64,000 nt of DNA from positions 1 to 64,000 of the forward strand of contig CAUQBH010000009.1 in NCBI GenBank assembly GCA_963516675.1. The letters run 5' to 3'. The notes under the pieces are model-generated. The model did no database searches. It saw only the letters and a program-made list of their open reading frames with translations, and was not told the origin of the DNA. This document shows, piece after piece, positions 23,310 to 33,938 of the stretch; positions within the stretch are counted from its first letter, which is position 1, and each line of letters begins with the position of its first letter. The DNA is from JABCPE02 sp963516675. GTDB lineage: Bacteria; Bacteroidota; Bacteroidia; Flavobacteriales; Weeksellaceae. Position numbers and translations under genes: made by a program.

Positions 23310-26300
23310 TTATTTAATATCTTCAAACTCTCTATTAGAACCTACGATGATGTTCTGGTAGTCTTTCAGACCTGTACCCGCAGGGATTCTGTGTCCTACG
23401 ATTACATTTTCTTTCAGACCGTTCAGCTCATCTACTTTACCAGAAACAGCCGCTTCGTTTAGTACTTTCGTAGTTTCCTGGAATGATGCCGCAGACATGA
23501 ATGATTTCGTCTGAAGAGCCGCTCTCGTAATACCCTGAAGCACTGGATTTGCAGTCGCTGTAAGTGCTTCTCTCACTTGTACCAGCTGAAGATCTTCTCT
23601 CTTCAGTTTAGAGTTTTCATCTCTCAGCTCTCTTGCTGTAATCATCTGTCCTGGTTTCAATTCTTTAGAATCTCCTGCATCTACAACTACTTTCAGTCCG
23701 AATACTCTATCGTTTTCTTCGATGAAATCTAGTTTGTGCTCAAGGCTTCCTTCCAAGAACTGAGTATCTCCTGCATCTACGATTTCCACTTTTGTCATCA
23801 TCTGTCTTACGATAATTTCAAAGTGTTTGTCATCGATTTTCACCCCTTGAAGACGGTATACCTCTTGGATTTCGTTCACGATATATTCCTGAACCGCAGT
23901 AGGCCCTTTGATTGCCAAGATATCGTCTGGCGTAATCGCTCCATCAGAAAGCGGATCTCCTGCTCTCACGAAGTCATTTTCCTGAACGATAATCTGGCTA
24001 GAAAGTTTCACTAGATATTTTCTAATTTCTCCTGTTCTAGACTCTACGATAAGTTCTCTGTTACCACGCTTGATTTTTCCGTAAGATACCACTCCATCTA
24101 TCTCTGTTACTACAGCTGGGTTAGAAGGGTTTCTCGCTTCGAACAATTCGGTAACTCTCGGTAGACCTCCCGTGATATCCCCTGCTTTTGCAGATTTTCT
24201 AGGGATTTTTATCAAGATTTTACCAGCTTTGATTTTTTCTCCGTCATTTACCATCAAGTGAGCTCCCACAGGCAAGTTGTAAGCTTTTTGCTCCACACCT
24301 TTAGAATCCACCACTCTCAATGTAGGAACGGCTTTTTTGTCTCTTGATTCGGAAATTACTTTCTCCTCGAAACCTGTCTGCTCGTCTATTTCCAATTGGA
24401 AAGTTCTACCTTGGATGATATCTTCGTATTCTATCTTACCTGTAGTTTCCGCGATGATAACGGCGTTATATGGATCCCACTTACAGATGAGGTCACCTTT
24501 TTTCACTTTATCACCTGGCTTCACAGAAAGAACCGCACCATAAGGGATGTTTGCCACCATGATAGGTGTTTTTGCTTCATTATCAGCCACTAAACGGAAT
24601 TCCGTAGAACGAGATACAACCACTTCGGTTTTGTTTCCGTTTTCATCTTCTGATGTGATGGTTCTTACTTCGTCCATTTCCACGATACCATCTCTTCTCG
24701 CTGTGATGGAAGGATTTACAGAGACATTCCCCGCAGTACCCCCTTGGTGGAAGGTTCTCAGTGTCAGCTGTGTACCTGGTTCCCCGATAGACTGCGCTGC
24801 GATAACTCCCACAGCTTCACCCATGTGAATCATCTTACCAGTTGCCAAGTTTCTACCATAACATCTCGCACAGATACCTTTTTTAGCCTCACAGCTTAGT
24901 GGAGAACGAACTTCTACAGTCTCGATTCCAGCATCTTCTATTTTCTTCGCTAAAGCTTCGCTGATAATCTGGTCTGCAGCTACGATAAGTTCATCCGTTT
25001 CTGGATCATATACATCATGAAGAGAAACTCTACCCAAAATTCTTTCGGAAAGTCTTTCTACGATTTCGTCATTTTTCTTCAATGGAGAAACTTCTACCCC
25101 TCTCAGTGTACCACAGTCATCTTCTGTAATAATCACATCCTGAGCTACATCCACAAGTCTTCTTGTCAAATATCCTGCATCGGCAGTCTTAAGCGCCGTA
25201 TCCGCAAGACCTTTTCTCGCTCCGTGGGTAGAGATGAAGTATTCTAGGATAGAAAGACCTTCTTTAAAGTTGGCTACAATTGGGTTTTCGATGATTTCCG
25301 CTCCTGTAGAACCAGCTTTCTGAGGTTTTGCCATCAAACCACGCATACCAGAGAGCTGACGAATCTGTTCTTTAGATCCCCTCGCTCCAGAGTCTAGCAT
25401 CATATAAACAGAGTTAAATCCACCTTGGTCGGTTTTCATTCTGCTCATAATCATCTCTGTAAGACCTGCATTGGTATTTGTCCAAACATCGATAACTTGG
25501 TTATATCTCTCCGTATCTGTGATAAGCCCCATGTTATAATTGTCCTTGATGCCATCCACAGTTTCCACCGCCTGAGCGATCATTTGTTTTTTCTCCTCTG
25601 GAACTACGATATCCGCTAAGCTAAATGAAAGTCCTCCTTTGAAGGCGTTCATATAACCAAGGTTTTTCATATCGTCCAAGAATTTCACCGTAGTAGGGAA
25701 ATCTGTCTCCGCAAGGATAGTACCGATGACATCTCTCAGCGATTTTTTAGTCAATAATGTATCTATATATCCTACTTCTTTTGGTACAATTTGGTTAAAC
25801 AAAATTCTACCTACTGTAGTTGGGATAAGTTTCGTTACAAGTTCTCCGTTTTCTTTCAAAGTCAAACGGCATTTTACTTTCGCATTCAATGATGCTTTTC
25901 CTTCTGCATAGGCTATTTCTGCCTCTTCTGGAGAGTAGAATACTAGACCTTCACCTTTCACTTTATAATCATCAGTAGAGTGAGCTTCTTTCGTCATGAA
26001 ATAAAGCCCCAATACCATGTCCTGAGAAGGGACAGTGATAGGCGAACCATTCGCAGGGTTCAAGATATTCTGAGAACCAAGCATCAATAATTGCGCTTCC
26101 AAGATAGCCTCTGGACCTAGTGGTAAGTGAACCGCCATCTGGTCACCGTCGAAATCGGCGTTGAAGGCTGTCGTTACCAATGGGTGAAGCTGGATAGCTT
26201 TCCCCTCGATCATCTTAGGCTGGAATGCCTGAATACCAAGCCTGTGAAGCGTAGGCGCACGGTTCAGAAGAACTGGGTGTCCTTTCATCACATTCTCCAA

Positions 26301-27575
26301 AATATCATATACAACAGGTTCTTTTCTGTCGATAATTCTCTTCGCAGATTTTACCGTTTTTACGATTCCTCTTTCTATCAATTTTCTGATAATGAACGGC
26401 TTATAAAGCTCTGCTGCCATATCCTTAGGGATACCGCACTCATGAAGCTGAAGCTCTGGCCCTACGACAATAACCGAACGCGCAGAGTAGTCTACCCTCT
26501 TACCTAACAAGTTTTGACGGAAACGCCCTTGTTTTCCTTTCAATGAATCAGAAAGTGATTTCAGTGGTCTGTTTGATTCAGATTTTACGGCTGAAGATTT
26601 TCTTGTATTATCAAACAATGAATCTACCGCCTCCTGAAGCATACGCTTCTCGTTTCTCAAGATAACCTCTGGAGCTTTGATTTCCATCAATCTCTTCAAA
26701 CGGTTATTTCTGATGATTACTCTTCGGTAAAGGTCATTCAGATCCGAAGTAGCGAAACGACCACCATCAAGCGGAACTAGAGGTCTAAGCTCTGGCGGCG
26801 TAACAGGAAGCACACGCATCACCATCCACTCTGGGCGGTTAATCATTCTCGTGTTTGCTCCTCTCAATGCTTCCACCACAGAAAGCCTTTTCAGCGCCTC
26901 TGTTCTTCTTTGTTTAGAAGTTTCGTTATGAGCCTTGTGTCTCAAATCATAAGAAAGCTCATCAAGGTCTATTCTCTTCAATAAATCTTCGATAGCCTCA
27001 GCCCCCATTTTTGCAATGAATTTATTTGGGTCTGAATCATCAAGATACTGATTTTCAGCAGGAATAGAATCTAATACATCTAGATATTCTTCCTCTGTAA
27101 GGAATTCCATTTCATCAAAGTCAGAACCATCTGCTTTTCTTGCAATCCCCTGCTGGATAACTACATATCTTTCGTAGTAGATAATCATATCCAGCTTCTT
27201 AGAAGGAAGCCCAAGAAGATATCCTATTTTGTTCGGAAGGGAACGGAAATACCAAATGTGCGCGATAGGAACCACCAAATTGATATGTCCTATACGCTCT
27301 CTTCGTACTTTTTTCTCAGTAACTTCTACCCCGCATCGATCGCAGACGATACCTTTATATCTTATTCTCTTATACTTACCACAAGCACATTCATAGTCCT
27401 TTACAGGTCCAAAGATTTTCTCACAAAACAGACCATCTCTCTCTGGTTTGTGCGTTCTATAGTTGATAGTTTCAGGCTTTAGAACCTCTCCTTTGGATTC
27501 TTGAAGAATAGATTCTGGTGATGCTAAACCTATCGTGATTTTGCTAAATCTACTTGTTTTATTTTTATTTGACAT
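23310..27575 (-). CDS. rpoC: DNA-directed RNA polymerase subunit beta'
   Basis: 1421 residues, usual Bacteroidota length. N-terminal zinc site with C63, C65, C78 and C81; active-site magnesium motif NADFDGDQMAVH near 470; the second zinc site with CEAKKGICARCYG in the C-terminal half; bridge helix/trigger loop region with GARKGLADTALKTADAGYLTRR and TLRTFHQGGTA. Catalytic subunit of RNA polymerase. 71 bases after rpoB, same operon. No inteins, splits or missing motifs seen. Confidence 0.99.
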   Translation of the reverse strand: MSNKNKTSRFSKITIGLASPESILQESKGEVLKPETINYRTHKPERDGLFCEKIFGPVKDYECACGKYKRIRYKGIVCDRCGVEVTEKKVRRERIGHINLVVPIAHIWYFRSLPNKIGYLLGLPSKKLDMIIYYERYVVIQQGIARKADGSDFDEMEFLTEEEYLDVLDSIPAENQYLDDSDPNKFIAKMGAEAIEDLLKRIDLDELSYDLRHKAHNETSKQRRTEALKRLSVVEALRGANTRMINRPEWMVMRVLPVTPPELRPLVPLDGGRFATSDLNDLYRRVIIRNNRLKRLMEIKAPEVILRNEKRMLQEAVDSLFDNTRKSSAVKSESNRPLKSLSDSLKGKQGRFRQNLLGKRVDYSARSVIVVGPELQLHECGIPKDMAAELYKPFIIRKLIERGIVKTVKSAKRIIDRKEPVVYDILENVMKGHPVLLNRAPTLHRLGIQAFQPKMIEGKAIQLHPLVTTAFNADFDGDQMAVHLPLGPEAILEAQLLMLGSQNILNPANGSPITVPSQDMVLGLYFMTKEAHSTDDYKVKGEGLVFYSPEEAEIAYAEGKASLNAKVKCRLTLKENGELVTKLIPTTVGRILFNQIVPKEVGYIDTLLTKKSLRDVIGTILAETDFPTTVKFLDDMKNLGYMNAFKGGLSFSLADIVVPEEKKQMIAQAVETVDGIKDNYNMGLITDTERYNQVIDVWTNTNAGLTEMIMSRMKTDQGGFNSVYMMLDSGARGSKEQIRQLSGMRGLMAKPQKAGSTGAEIIENPIVANFKEGLSILEYFISTHGARKGLADTALKTADAGYLTRRLVDVAQDVIITEDDCGTLRGVEVSPLKKNDEIVERLSERILGRVSLHDVYDPETDELIVAADQIISEALAKKIEDAGIETVEVRSPLSCEAKKGICARCYGRNLATGKMIHMGEAVGVIAAQSIGEPGTQLTLRTFHQGGTAGNVSVNPSITARRDGIVEMDEVRTITSEDENGNKTEVVVSRSTEFRLVADNEAKTPIMVANIPYGAVLSVKPGDKVKKGDLICKWDPYNAVIIAETTGKIEYEDIIQGRTFQLEIDEQTGFEEKVISESRDKKAVPTLRVVDSKGVEQKAYNLPVGAHLMVNDGEKIKAGKILIKIPRKSAKAGDITGGLPRVTELFEARNPSNPAVVTEIDGVVSYGKIKRGNRELIVESRTGEIRKYLVKLSSQIIVQENDFVRAGDPLSDGAITPDDILAIKGPTAVQEYIVNEIQEVYRLQGVKIDDKHFEIIVRQMMTKVEIVDAGDTQFLEGSLEHKLDFIEENDRVFGLKVVVDAGDSKELKPGQMITARELRDENSKLKREDLQLVQVREALTATANPVLQGITRAALQTKSFMSAASFQETTKVLNEAAVSGKVDELNGLKENVIVGHRIPAGTGLKDYQNIIVGSNREFEDIK

Positions 27576-27646
27576 TTTTATTTTTTTTAGATTAAAAGAA
27601 CTTTAAGCCATAATACAATCTGAGTTTCTGTATCTCATTTTGTCTA

Positions 27647-30600
27647 TTATTCTTCAAGTCTTACATCAAGTCCAAGACCTTGTAACTCGTGCAGCAATAC
27701 ATTGAATGATTCTGGGATACCTGGTTCTGGCATCGATTCACCTTTTGCGATTGCTTCATAAGTTTTCGCTCTACCCATAACATCATCAGACTTCACAGTC
27801 AAGATTTCTCTCAGGATGTTAGATGCTCCGAACGCCTCAAGAGCCCAAACCTCCATCTCTCCGAAACGCTGACCACCGAACTGTGCCTTACCACCGAGTG
27901 GCTGCTGTGTGATAAGAGAGTAAGGACCGATAGAACGAGCGTGCATCTTATCATCTACCATGTGTCCTAGTTTCAGCATGTAGATAACTCCCACAGTAGC
28001 TGGCTGAGTAAATCTCTCCCCTGTTCCTCCATCATACAGATATGTATTTCCGTATTTAGGAAGACCTGCTTGGTCTGTGTATTCTGTAATCTGATCTAGA
28101 CTTGCTCCATCAAAGATAGGTGTCGCAAATTTCAATCCTAATTTCTTACCTGCCCATCCTAAAACGGTCTCATAAATCTGACCAATGTTCATACGCGAAG
28201 GTACCCCTAGTGGGTTTAGTACGATATCCACTGGTGTTCCATCTTCCAAGAAAGGCATATCTTCCTGACGCACGATTCTAGAAACGATACCCTTGTTACC
28301 GTGTCGTCCTGCCATTTTATCCCCTACATTCAGCTTTCTCTTCTTAGCGATATAAACTTTAGCTAATTTAATGATTCCCGTAGGAAGCTCATCCCCGATA
28401 GAAATTGTGAATTTCTCTCTGTTTTTAACTCCTTGTAAATCATTAAACTTGATTTTATAATTGTTAATCAAGGTATTTACCAATCCATTTTTCTCCTCAT
28501 CTGCAGTCCAGTCAGCACCACTCACGGTGTTGTAATCCTCTATGCTAGACAAGAGCTTCATTGTAAATTTACCTTTTCCGATAATTTCCTCTCCAAGGTC
28601 GTTTTTAACTCCTTGTGAAGCCTCTCCACCTACGATAGCATTTAGTTTTTCAAGCAAAGTATTTCTAAGGCTGTCAAACTCCTTTTGGAATTTGTTTTCT
28701 ACCTCTTCTAATTTCAGTTTTTCTTCGCTTCTTTTCTTTCTATCTTTGATGTTTCTAGAGAATAGTTTTTTATCAACTACTACCCCTCTCAGTGAAGAGT
28801 CAGCCTTCAATGAAGCATCTTTCACATCACCAGCCTTATCACCGAAGATAGCTCTCAATAGTTTTTCTTCTGGTGTAGGGTCAGACTCTCCTTTTGGAGT
28901 GATTTTCCCAATAAGAATGTCGCCAGGTTTTACCTCAGCTCCGATTCTAATCATACCATTTTCATCAAGATCTTTGGTAGCTTCTTCTGATACATTCGGG
29001 ATATCTGCTGTAAGCTCTTCCATACCAAGTTTAGTATCACGAACTTCCAAAGAATATTCATCTATGTGGATAGAAGTAAACCAGTCCTCACGAACTACTT
29101 TTTCATTGATTACGATAGCATCCTCGAAGTTATACCCTTTCCACGGCATGAACGCTACCACTAGGTTTCTACCCAATGCCAATTCGCCGTTTTCAGTAGC
29201 ATAACCTTCACAAAGAACTTGACCTTTTTCCACCTTATCTCCTACTCTCACGATAGGTTTCAAAGTGATAGTCGTAGATTGGTTGGTTTTTCTAAATTTA
29301 GTTAAATAATATGTTTTAGTCGCAGATTCGAAAGAAACCAAATCTTCATTCTCTGTTCTTTCGTATTTGATAACAATTTTATCTGCATCCACATATTCCA
29401 CTTCTCCTTTTCCTTCAGCATTTATCAATACTCTAGAGTCTTTTGCTACTTGTCTTTCTAGTCCAGTTCCTACAATAGGAGCTTCTGGTCTTAGTAGCGG
29501 CACCGCCTGACGCATCATGTTTGATCCCATCAATGCACGGTTCGCATCATCATGCTCCAAGAACGGAATTAGAGATGCAGAAATACCAGAAATCTGGTTT
29601 GGTGCGATGTCTATCAAATTAACCTGCTCTGGCTCTACCACTGGATAATCTCCATCCAAACGAGCAATAACCCTTTCTGTAAGGATAGTTCCATCCTCTT
29701 TAATGTTGATATTAGCCTGTGCGATGATTTTTGCTTCCTCATCTTCTGCATTCAGATATATAGGAGCAGAATTGTAGTCTACTTTTCCGTTTTCTACTTT
29801 TCTATATGGTGTTTCTATGAAACCTAAATTATTGATTTTAGCATAACATCCCAAAGAAGAAATCAAACCAATGTTTGGCCCTTCTGGTGTCTCGATCGGA
29901 CAAATTCTTCCGTAGTGAGTATGGTGGACATCTCGCACCTCGAAACCTGCTCTTTCTCTAGAAAGACCACCAGGCCCTAGCGCAGAAAGTCTTCGTTTGT
30001 GAGTCACCTCAGAAAGCGGGTTCGTTTGGTCCATAAACTGAGACAACTGGTTGGTTCCAAAGAATGAATTAACCACAGAAGTCAATGTCTTAGCATTAAC
30101 CAAATCCAATGGCGTAAATATCTCATTATCACGAACATTCATTCTTTCCTTAATTGTTCTAGCAATTCTAGAAAGTCCCACTCCAAACTGACCAGCCAAC
30201 TGCTCTCCAACAGTCTTAATTCTTCTGTTAGAAAGGTGGTCTATATCATCCACTTCAGCTTTAGAGTTAGCTAGTTCTATCAAGTGACGAACGATAGCGA
30301 TAATATCCTCTTTCGTAAGAACTTCTGTCTCAACAGGGATATTTAATTCTAATTTTTTATTTAATCTATATCTACCTACCTCTCCCAAAGAGTATCTCTG
30401 CTCTGAGAAGAACAAGTTTTCAATGATTTTTCTAGCTGTTTCTTCATCTGGTGGATCAGCATTTCTCAACTGACGATAGATGTACTCCACCGCCTCTTTT
30501 TCAGAGTTTGTAGGGTCTTTTTGTAATGTATTTTGGATGATAGAGAACTCGCTGCTGTTTTCGTTGTGCAACAAGATAGTTTTAACTCCTGAATCAAGAA

Positions 30601-31468
30601 TCAAATCCAAATGCTCTTTTTCTAGAATAGTCTCTCTATCTAGGATGATTTCATTTCTTTCGATAGAAACCACCTCTCCTGTATCTTCATCTACAAAGTC
30701 TTCGAACCAAGTATTCAACACTCTGGCAGCCAAAGTTCTTCCTTCTACTTTTTTTAAGTTAGCTTTGTTTACTTTTACTTCTTCTGCCAAGTCAAAAATC
30801 TGAAGAATATCCTTATCAGACTCATAACCAATAGCTCTCAATAAAGTAGTGAAAGGCAATTTTTTCTTACGGTCAATATATGCATACATCACATTATTGA
30901 TATCCGTAGTAAATTCCATCCAAGACCCTTTGAATGGGATAATTCTTGAATAGTAAAGTTTAGTTCCGTTAGCATGGTAAGTCTGTCCAAAGAACACTCC
31001 TGGCGAACGGTGAAGCTGTGTAACAACCACCCTTTCTGCTCCGTTGATAATGAACGACCCAGAAGGTGTCATGTATGGAACTGGCCCTAGATACACATCT
31101 TGGATAACTGTTTCGAAATCCTCATGCTCTGGATCTGTACAATATAATTTAAGCCTTGCTTTTAGCGGAACGCTATATGTAAGCCCTCTCTCGATACATT
31201 CATCGATAGAATAACGAGGAGAATCTATCATATAATCTAAAAATTCCAACACAAACTGGTTTCTGGAATCTGTAATTGGGAAATTTTCCTGAAAAGTCTT
31301 ATAAAGACCTTCTTTTTTTCTGTCCTCAGGCAATGTATCCAGCTGGAAAAACTCCTTGAATGATTCCACCTGAATATCCAAGAAATCAGGAACTTCTACT
31401 CCTCTTGCAGAAGCAAAATTAATCCTTTGATTTCCCTGAATGTCTTTCATCATTTTTGATTTGCTCAT
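27647..31468 (-). CDS. rpoB: DNA-directed RNA polymerase subunit beta
   Basis: 1273 residues. Conserved blocks include the rifampicin-binding region (FMDQTNPLSEVTHKRRLSALGPGGL), MGSNMMRQAVPLL, the nucleotide-contact region KMAGRHGNKGIVS, VLNPLGVPSRMNIGQ and the C-terminal RFGEMEVWALEAFGA. The rifampicin cluster shows the usual wild-type residues (D in MDQ, H in THKRRLSALG, S in LSALG). It is the first gene of rpoB-rpoC-DUF3467. Unlike the usual order, no rplL or rplJ precedes it; the neighbour is divergent tig. Confidence 0.99.
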   Translation of the reverse strand: MSKSKMMKDIQGNQRINFASARGVEVPDFLDIQVESFKEFFQLDTLPEDRKKEGLYKTFQENFPITDSRNQFVLEFLDYMIDSPRYSIDECIERGLTYSVPLKARLKLYCTDPEHEDFETVIQDVYLGPVPYMTPSGSFIINGAERVVVTQLHRSPGVFFGQTYHANGTKLYYSRIIPFKGSWMEFTTDINNVMYAYIDRKKKLPFTTLLRAIGYESDKDILQIFDLAEEVKVNKANLKKVEGRTLAARVLNTWFEDFVDEDTGEVVSIERNEIILDRETILEKEHLDLILDSGVKTILLHNENSSEFSIIQNTLQKDPTNSEKEAVEYIYRQLRNADPPDEETARKIIENLFFSEQRYSLGEVGRYRLNKKLELNIPVETEVLTKEDIIAIVRHLIELANSKAEVDDIDHLSNRRIKTVGEQLAGQFGVGLSRIARTIKERMNVRDNEIFTPLDLVNAKTLTSVVNSFFGTNQLSQFMDQTNPLSEVTHKRRLSALGPGGLSRERAGFEVRDVHHTHYGRICPIETPEGPNIGLISSLGCYAKINNLGFIETPYRKVENGKVDYNSAPIYLNAEDEEAKIIAQANINIKEDGTILTERVIARLDGDYPVVEPEQVNLIDIAPNQISGISASLIPFLEHDDANRALMGSNMMRQAVPLLRPEAPIVGTGLERQVAKDSRVLINAEGKGEVEYVDADKIVIKYERTENEDLVSFESATKTYYLTKFRKTNQSTTITLKPIVRVGDKVEKGQVLCEGYATENGELALGRNLVVAFMPWKGYNFEDAIVINEKVVREDWFTSIHIDEYSLEVRDTKLGMEELTADIPNVSEEATKDLDENGMIRIGAEVKPGDILIGKITPKGESDPTPEEKLLRAIFGDKAGDVKDASLKADSSLRGVVVDKKLFSRNIKDRKKRSEEKLKLEEVENKFQKEFDSLRNTLLEKLNAIVGGEASQGVKNDLGEEIIGKGKFTMKLLSSIEDYNTVSGADWTADEEKNGLVNTLINNYKIKFNDLQGVKNREKFTISIGDELPTGIIKLAKVYIAKKRKLNVGDKMAGRHGNKGIVSRIVRQEDMPFLEDGTPVDIVLNPLGVPSRMNIGQIYETVLGWAGKKLGLKFATPIFDGASLDQITEYTDQAGLPKYGNTYLYDGGTGERFTQPATVGVIYMLKLGHMVDDKMHARSIGPYSLITQQPLGGKAQFGGQRFGEMEVWALEAFGASNILREILTVKSDDVMGRAKTYEAIAKGESMPEPGIPESFNVLLHELQGLGLDVRLEE

Positions 31469-31787
31469 AAAAAACTCTAAGAATGTTAGTAAAATATTTT
31501 GTTCACAGAAAAATATCAGAAAAGAACCAAATCAAGAGAATAATGACAATGAAAGATTTTGTATCCACGCTATCAGAAACCTCCTTCCCATCAACATCCT
31601 AAAAATCAGCCTTTTCTAACTGCAACACTGGTATATCTTTTCACAGCGTAGTGCAAAATATTTTTCCCATCCTGCTATTTTCGGTTACACACATGCACAA
31701 AATACGAAATCCCCTATACAACAATGTATAAGAGTTGTTCAATGTCTATGCATGTCTATAAATTTTCCAATAGCGTAAAATGGTCTG

Positions 31788-31795
31788 CAAATATA
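31788..31795 (-). promoter_or_regulatory. -7 element for rpoBC
   Basis: Minus strand TATATTTG, the only perfect TAnnTTTG I find upstream of rpoB; no good -33 element. Confidence 0.45.
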
Positions 31796-31949
31796 ATTTA
31801 TTTTCGGGAAATATTTAGTAAAAAATTCAAGTTAATTTTATATAAATTTATAACTAACTGATAATCAATGTTTATTATACTTAAAATAAAATCATAGATT
31901 TATGAGAAAATTCACATAGAAAAAAGATATTTTTTAAACAAAAAAATTG

Positions 31950-31957
31950 TACTTTTG
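31950..31957 (+). promoter_or_regulatory. -7 element of tig
   Basis: TACTTTTG, perfect TAnnTTTG, 22 bases before the ATG at 31980. It makes the TTG at 31947 untranscribed. Confidence 0.6.
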
Positions 31958-31979
31958 CACTTTAAAAATTTTCAGGAAA

Positions 31980-33329
31980 ATGAATGTTACGAGAACTAAC
32001 CACGATGATGTAAGTGCTTTACTTACAATTACACTGAATAAATCAGATTACAAAGAAAAAGTAGATGATGCACTAAACTCTTATGCTAAAAGAGCAACTA
32101 TACCTGGCTTCAGAAAAGGTAAAGCGCCTATGAGCCTTATCAAAAAACAATACGAAGAAGCTGTTACATTAGAAGAAATCAACAGAAAGATTTCTGAGTC
32201 TTTGGACAAATATGTTGCTGATAACAATATAAGACTTCTAGGACAGCCTATTCCACAGGATACACAGGCATTAGATTTCAATACTGAGGAGGTTTCTGTA
32301 AGTTTTGAAATTGGTTTCGAGCCAGAATTTGAAATCGATTTATCTAAATACGCTGCTGAATACTACGAAGTAGAAGCTACTGACAAAGAAGTAATGAAGA
32401 GCGTAGGAAATATGCAAAAAAGATTTGCAGAAAAAGTTGTGAAAGACAAAGCAACTAAAAATTCTCACATCAACTTTGAAGTTACTGAAATCGTGGAAGG
32501 TGATGCAAAACCTGTACACAAGCCTAAATATCTTTCTGCAACAGAAGAAAACACTGCAATTTTCCCTATTATAAAAGGGCTAAAAGTAGGTGAAACTAAA
32601 GAAATCTCTGCGGAAGAATTAAAAGCAAATGAAAACGAACTTGCAAGAGAATTAGGTTTCCATGATATAGAAATCACACATTTAGGAAATGAAAAATTCC
32701 AAGTGAAAGTTCAGGAAATCTTTGAATTAAAAGATGCTGAGCTTAACCAAGAATTATTCGATAAAGTTTACGGAAAAGACGAAATCAAATCTGAAGAAGA
32801 ACTAAAAGCAAGAGTAAAATCTGAATTAGATGATTTCTTCAAACAAAATTCTGAAGCTGTATTCGTAAGCAAAGTTTTAGAACAAATCTACAAAGAAGAT
32901 TTCCTAAAAATCCCAGAAGCATTCCTTGTAAAATGGGTAATGTATTCTAATCCAGAAATCACTGAAGAAGACAGAGCGAAACAAATTATAGCAAACGAAA
33001 AATCTGCTCTAATCGCTCAGATGGTAGAAAACAAATTGAGAGTTTCTAATAATATTCAGTATGATTTCGAGGAAGTATTGGAGCATGCGAAACTTTCTTT
33101 CAGAAATCAGCTAATGTCTCATGGAGTGCACCACATCGGTGACCAAGAGCTACACAGATATGTACTAGAAATGCTGAGAGACAGAGAGCAAATGAGAAGA
33201 TATTCTTCTGAGGTTCTTTTAATAAAAATCAGAAGTGTAGTTTTAGAAAAAGCTAAAAAGACTGAGAAGAAAATCTCTTATGACGAGTTCATGAAAGAAA
33301 TTCAAACTAAATCTAAAAAAGAAGATTAA
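31980..33329 (+). CDS. tig: Trigger factor chaperone
   Basis: 449 residues. N-terminal ribosome-binding domain with the signature GFRKGKAP (about residues 43-50), followed by the peptidyl-prolyl-isomerase-like region (about 150-250) and the helical C-terminal chaperone domain; the PPIase part is divergent, as in Bacteroidota trigger factors. It binds nascent chains at the ribosome exit tunnel through contact with L23. Start ATG 31980 gives MNVTRTNHDDVSALLTI, which fits the family. Single gene with its own terminator. Confidence 0.93.
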   Translation: MNVTRTNHDDVSALLTITLNKSDYKEKVDDALNSYAKRATIPGFRKGKAPMSLIKKQYEEAVTLEEINRKISESLDKYVADNNIRLLGQPIPQDTQALDFNTEEVSVSFEIGFEPEFEIDLSKYAAEYYEVEATDKEVMKSVGNMQKRFAEKVVKDKATKNSHINFEVTEIVEGDAKPVHKPKYLSATEENTAIFPIIKGLKVGETKEISAEELKANENELARELGFHDIEITHLGNEKFQVKVQEIFELKDAELNQELFDKVYGKDEIKSEEELKARVKSELDDFFKQNSEAVFVSKVLEQIYKEDFLKIPEAFLVKWVMYSNPEITEEDRAKQIIANEKSALIAQMVENKLRVSNNIQYDFEEVLEHAKLSFRNQLMSHGVHHIGDQELHRYVLEMLRDREQMRRYSSEVLLIKIRSVVLEKAKKTEKKISYDEFMKEIQTKSKKED

Positions 33330-33340
33330 TAAATCTAACT

Positions 33341-33374
33341 AAAAAATGCGGTCTTGAAAAGAACCGCATTTTTT
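33341..33374 (+). terminator. Terminator of tig
   Basis: AAAAAATGCGGT ... ACCGCATTTTTT stem with T-run, 12 bases past the stop codon. Confidence 0.85.
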
Positions 33375-33395
33375 ATAATTTTAAAATAAAACCAC

Positions 33396-33887
33396 ATGCC
33401 GAGACCAACTTCTAAAACTGAACTTCTCCAGCTGAGCCAAGAAAATTTCAAAAACTTGATGGATTTTGTTTCTGCTCAGGAAAATCCCAACAAAGAATTC
33501 AATAGAAACACCATGAATAGAAATATTCGTGATGTTTTAGGACATCTCCACCACTGGCATGAAATGTTTCTAAATTGGTACAAAACAGGCATGCAAGGCG
33601 AAAAACCTGCCATTCCCAAAGAAGGCTACACTTTTGCTGATACGCCGAAACTCAACCGAGAAATTTGGGAAAGCTGTCAGAATATTTCACTTGATGAAGT
33701 CCTTATTTTATTCCAAAAATCATTTGAAAAAGTATTTTCCATCATAGAAAAACATACCGATGAAGAGCTTTTCACCAAGAAAAAATACAAATGGACAGGT
33801 TCTACCTCGCTAGGGTCTTACCTTATTTCGGCAACTTCCAGCCATTATGACTGGGCTTTAAAACTAATGAAAAAGGGATTAAAATAG
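33396..33887 (+). CDS. ClbS/DfsB family four-helix bundle protein
   Basis: 163 residues, no signal. The pattern PTSKTELLQLSQENFKNLM at the start, RDVLGHLHHWHEMFLNWY in the middle and the tryptophan-containing YKWTGSTSLGSYLISATSSHYDWA near the end fit the DUF1706/ClbS family, a DinB-like bundle. ClbS protects the colibactin producer by hydrolysing the genotoxin's cyclopropane; other members have unknown roles. No polyketide genes are near, so colibactin resistance as such is not implied. Single gene behind tig. Confidence 0.85.
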   Translation: MPRPTSKTELLQLSQENFKNLMDFVSAQENPNKEFNRNTMNRNIRDVLGHLHHWHEMFLNWYKTGMQGEKPAIPKEGYTFADTPKLNREIWESCQNISLDEVLILFQKSFEKVFSIIEKHTDEELFTKKKYKWTGSTSLGSYLISATSSHYDWALKLMKKGLK

Positions 33888-33904
33888 TTTATCTTTAATG
33901 CAAC

Positions 33905-33935
33905 AAAAAAAGCCTATTCAATAATAGGCTTTTTT
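33905..33935. terminator. Bidirectional terminator between ClbS-like gene and metzincin-like gene
   Basis: AGCCTATT, loop CAAT, AATAGGCT, flanked by A-run and T-run, between two convergent genes. Confidence 0.85.
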
Positions 33936-33938
33936 ATT

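Larger units (their letters stand above)
31469..31979. promoter_or_regulatory. Divergent promoter region and long rpoB leader
   Basis: 511 bases with no gene. It contains the rpoB promoter on the minus strand and the tig promoter on the plus strand. The predicted rpoB leader is about 310 bases. Soon after its start it has nested inverted repeats: outer arms ACATGCA (31691-31697) and TGCATGT (31749-31755), inner arms TATACA and TGTATA (31715-31730, loop ACAA). I see no open frame or known riboswitch in it. Confidence 0.5.

Noticed and set aside
28542..29204. 220-residue open frame on the plus strand
   Set aside because: Antisense to rpoB, rich in Ser, Phe and Leu as expected for the complement of a Glu/Lys-rich gene.
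33396..33887. ClbS-like gene as part of a colibactin-type toxin system
   Set aside because: No polyketide or non-ribosomal peptide genes are nearby, and ClbS-like proteins occur widely outside such clusters.
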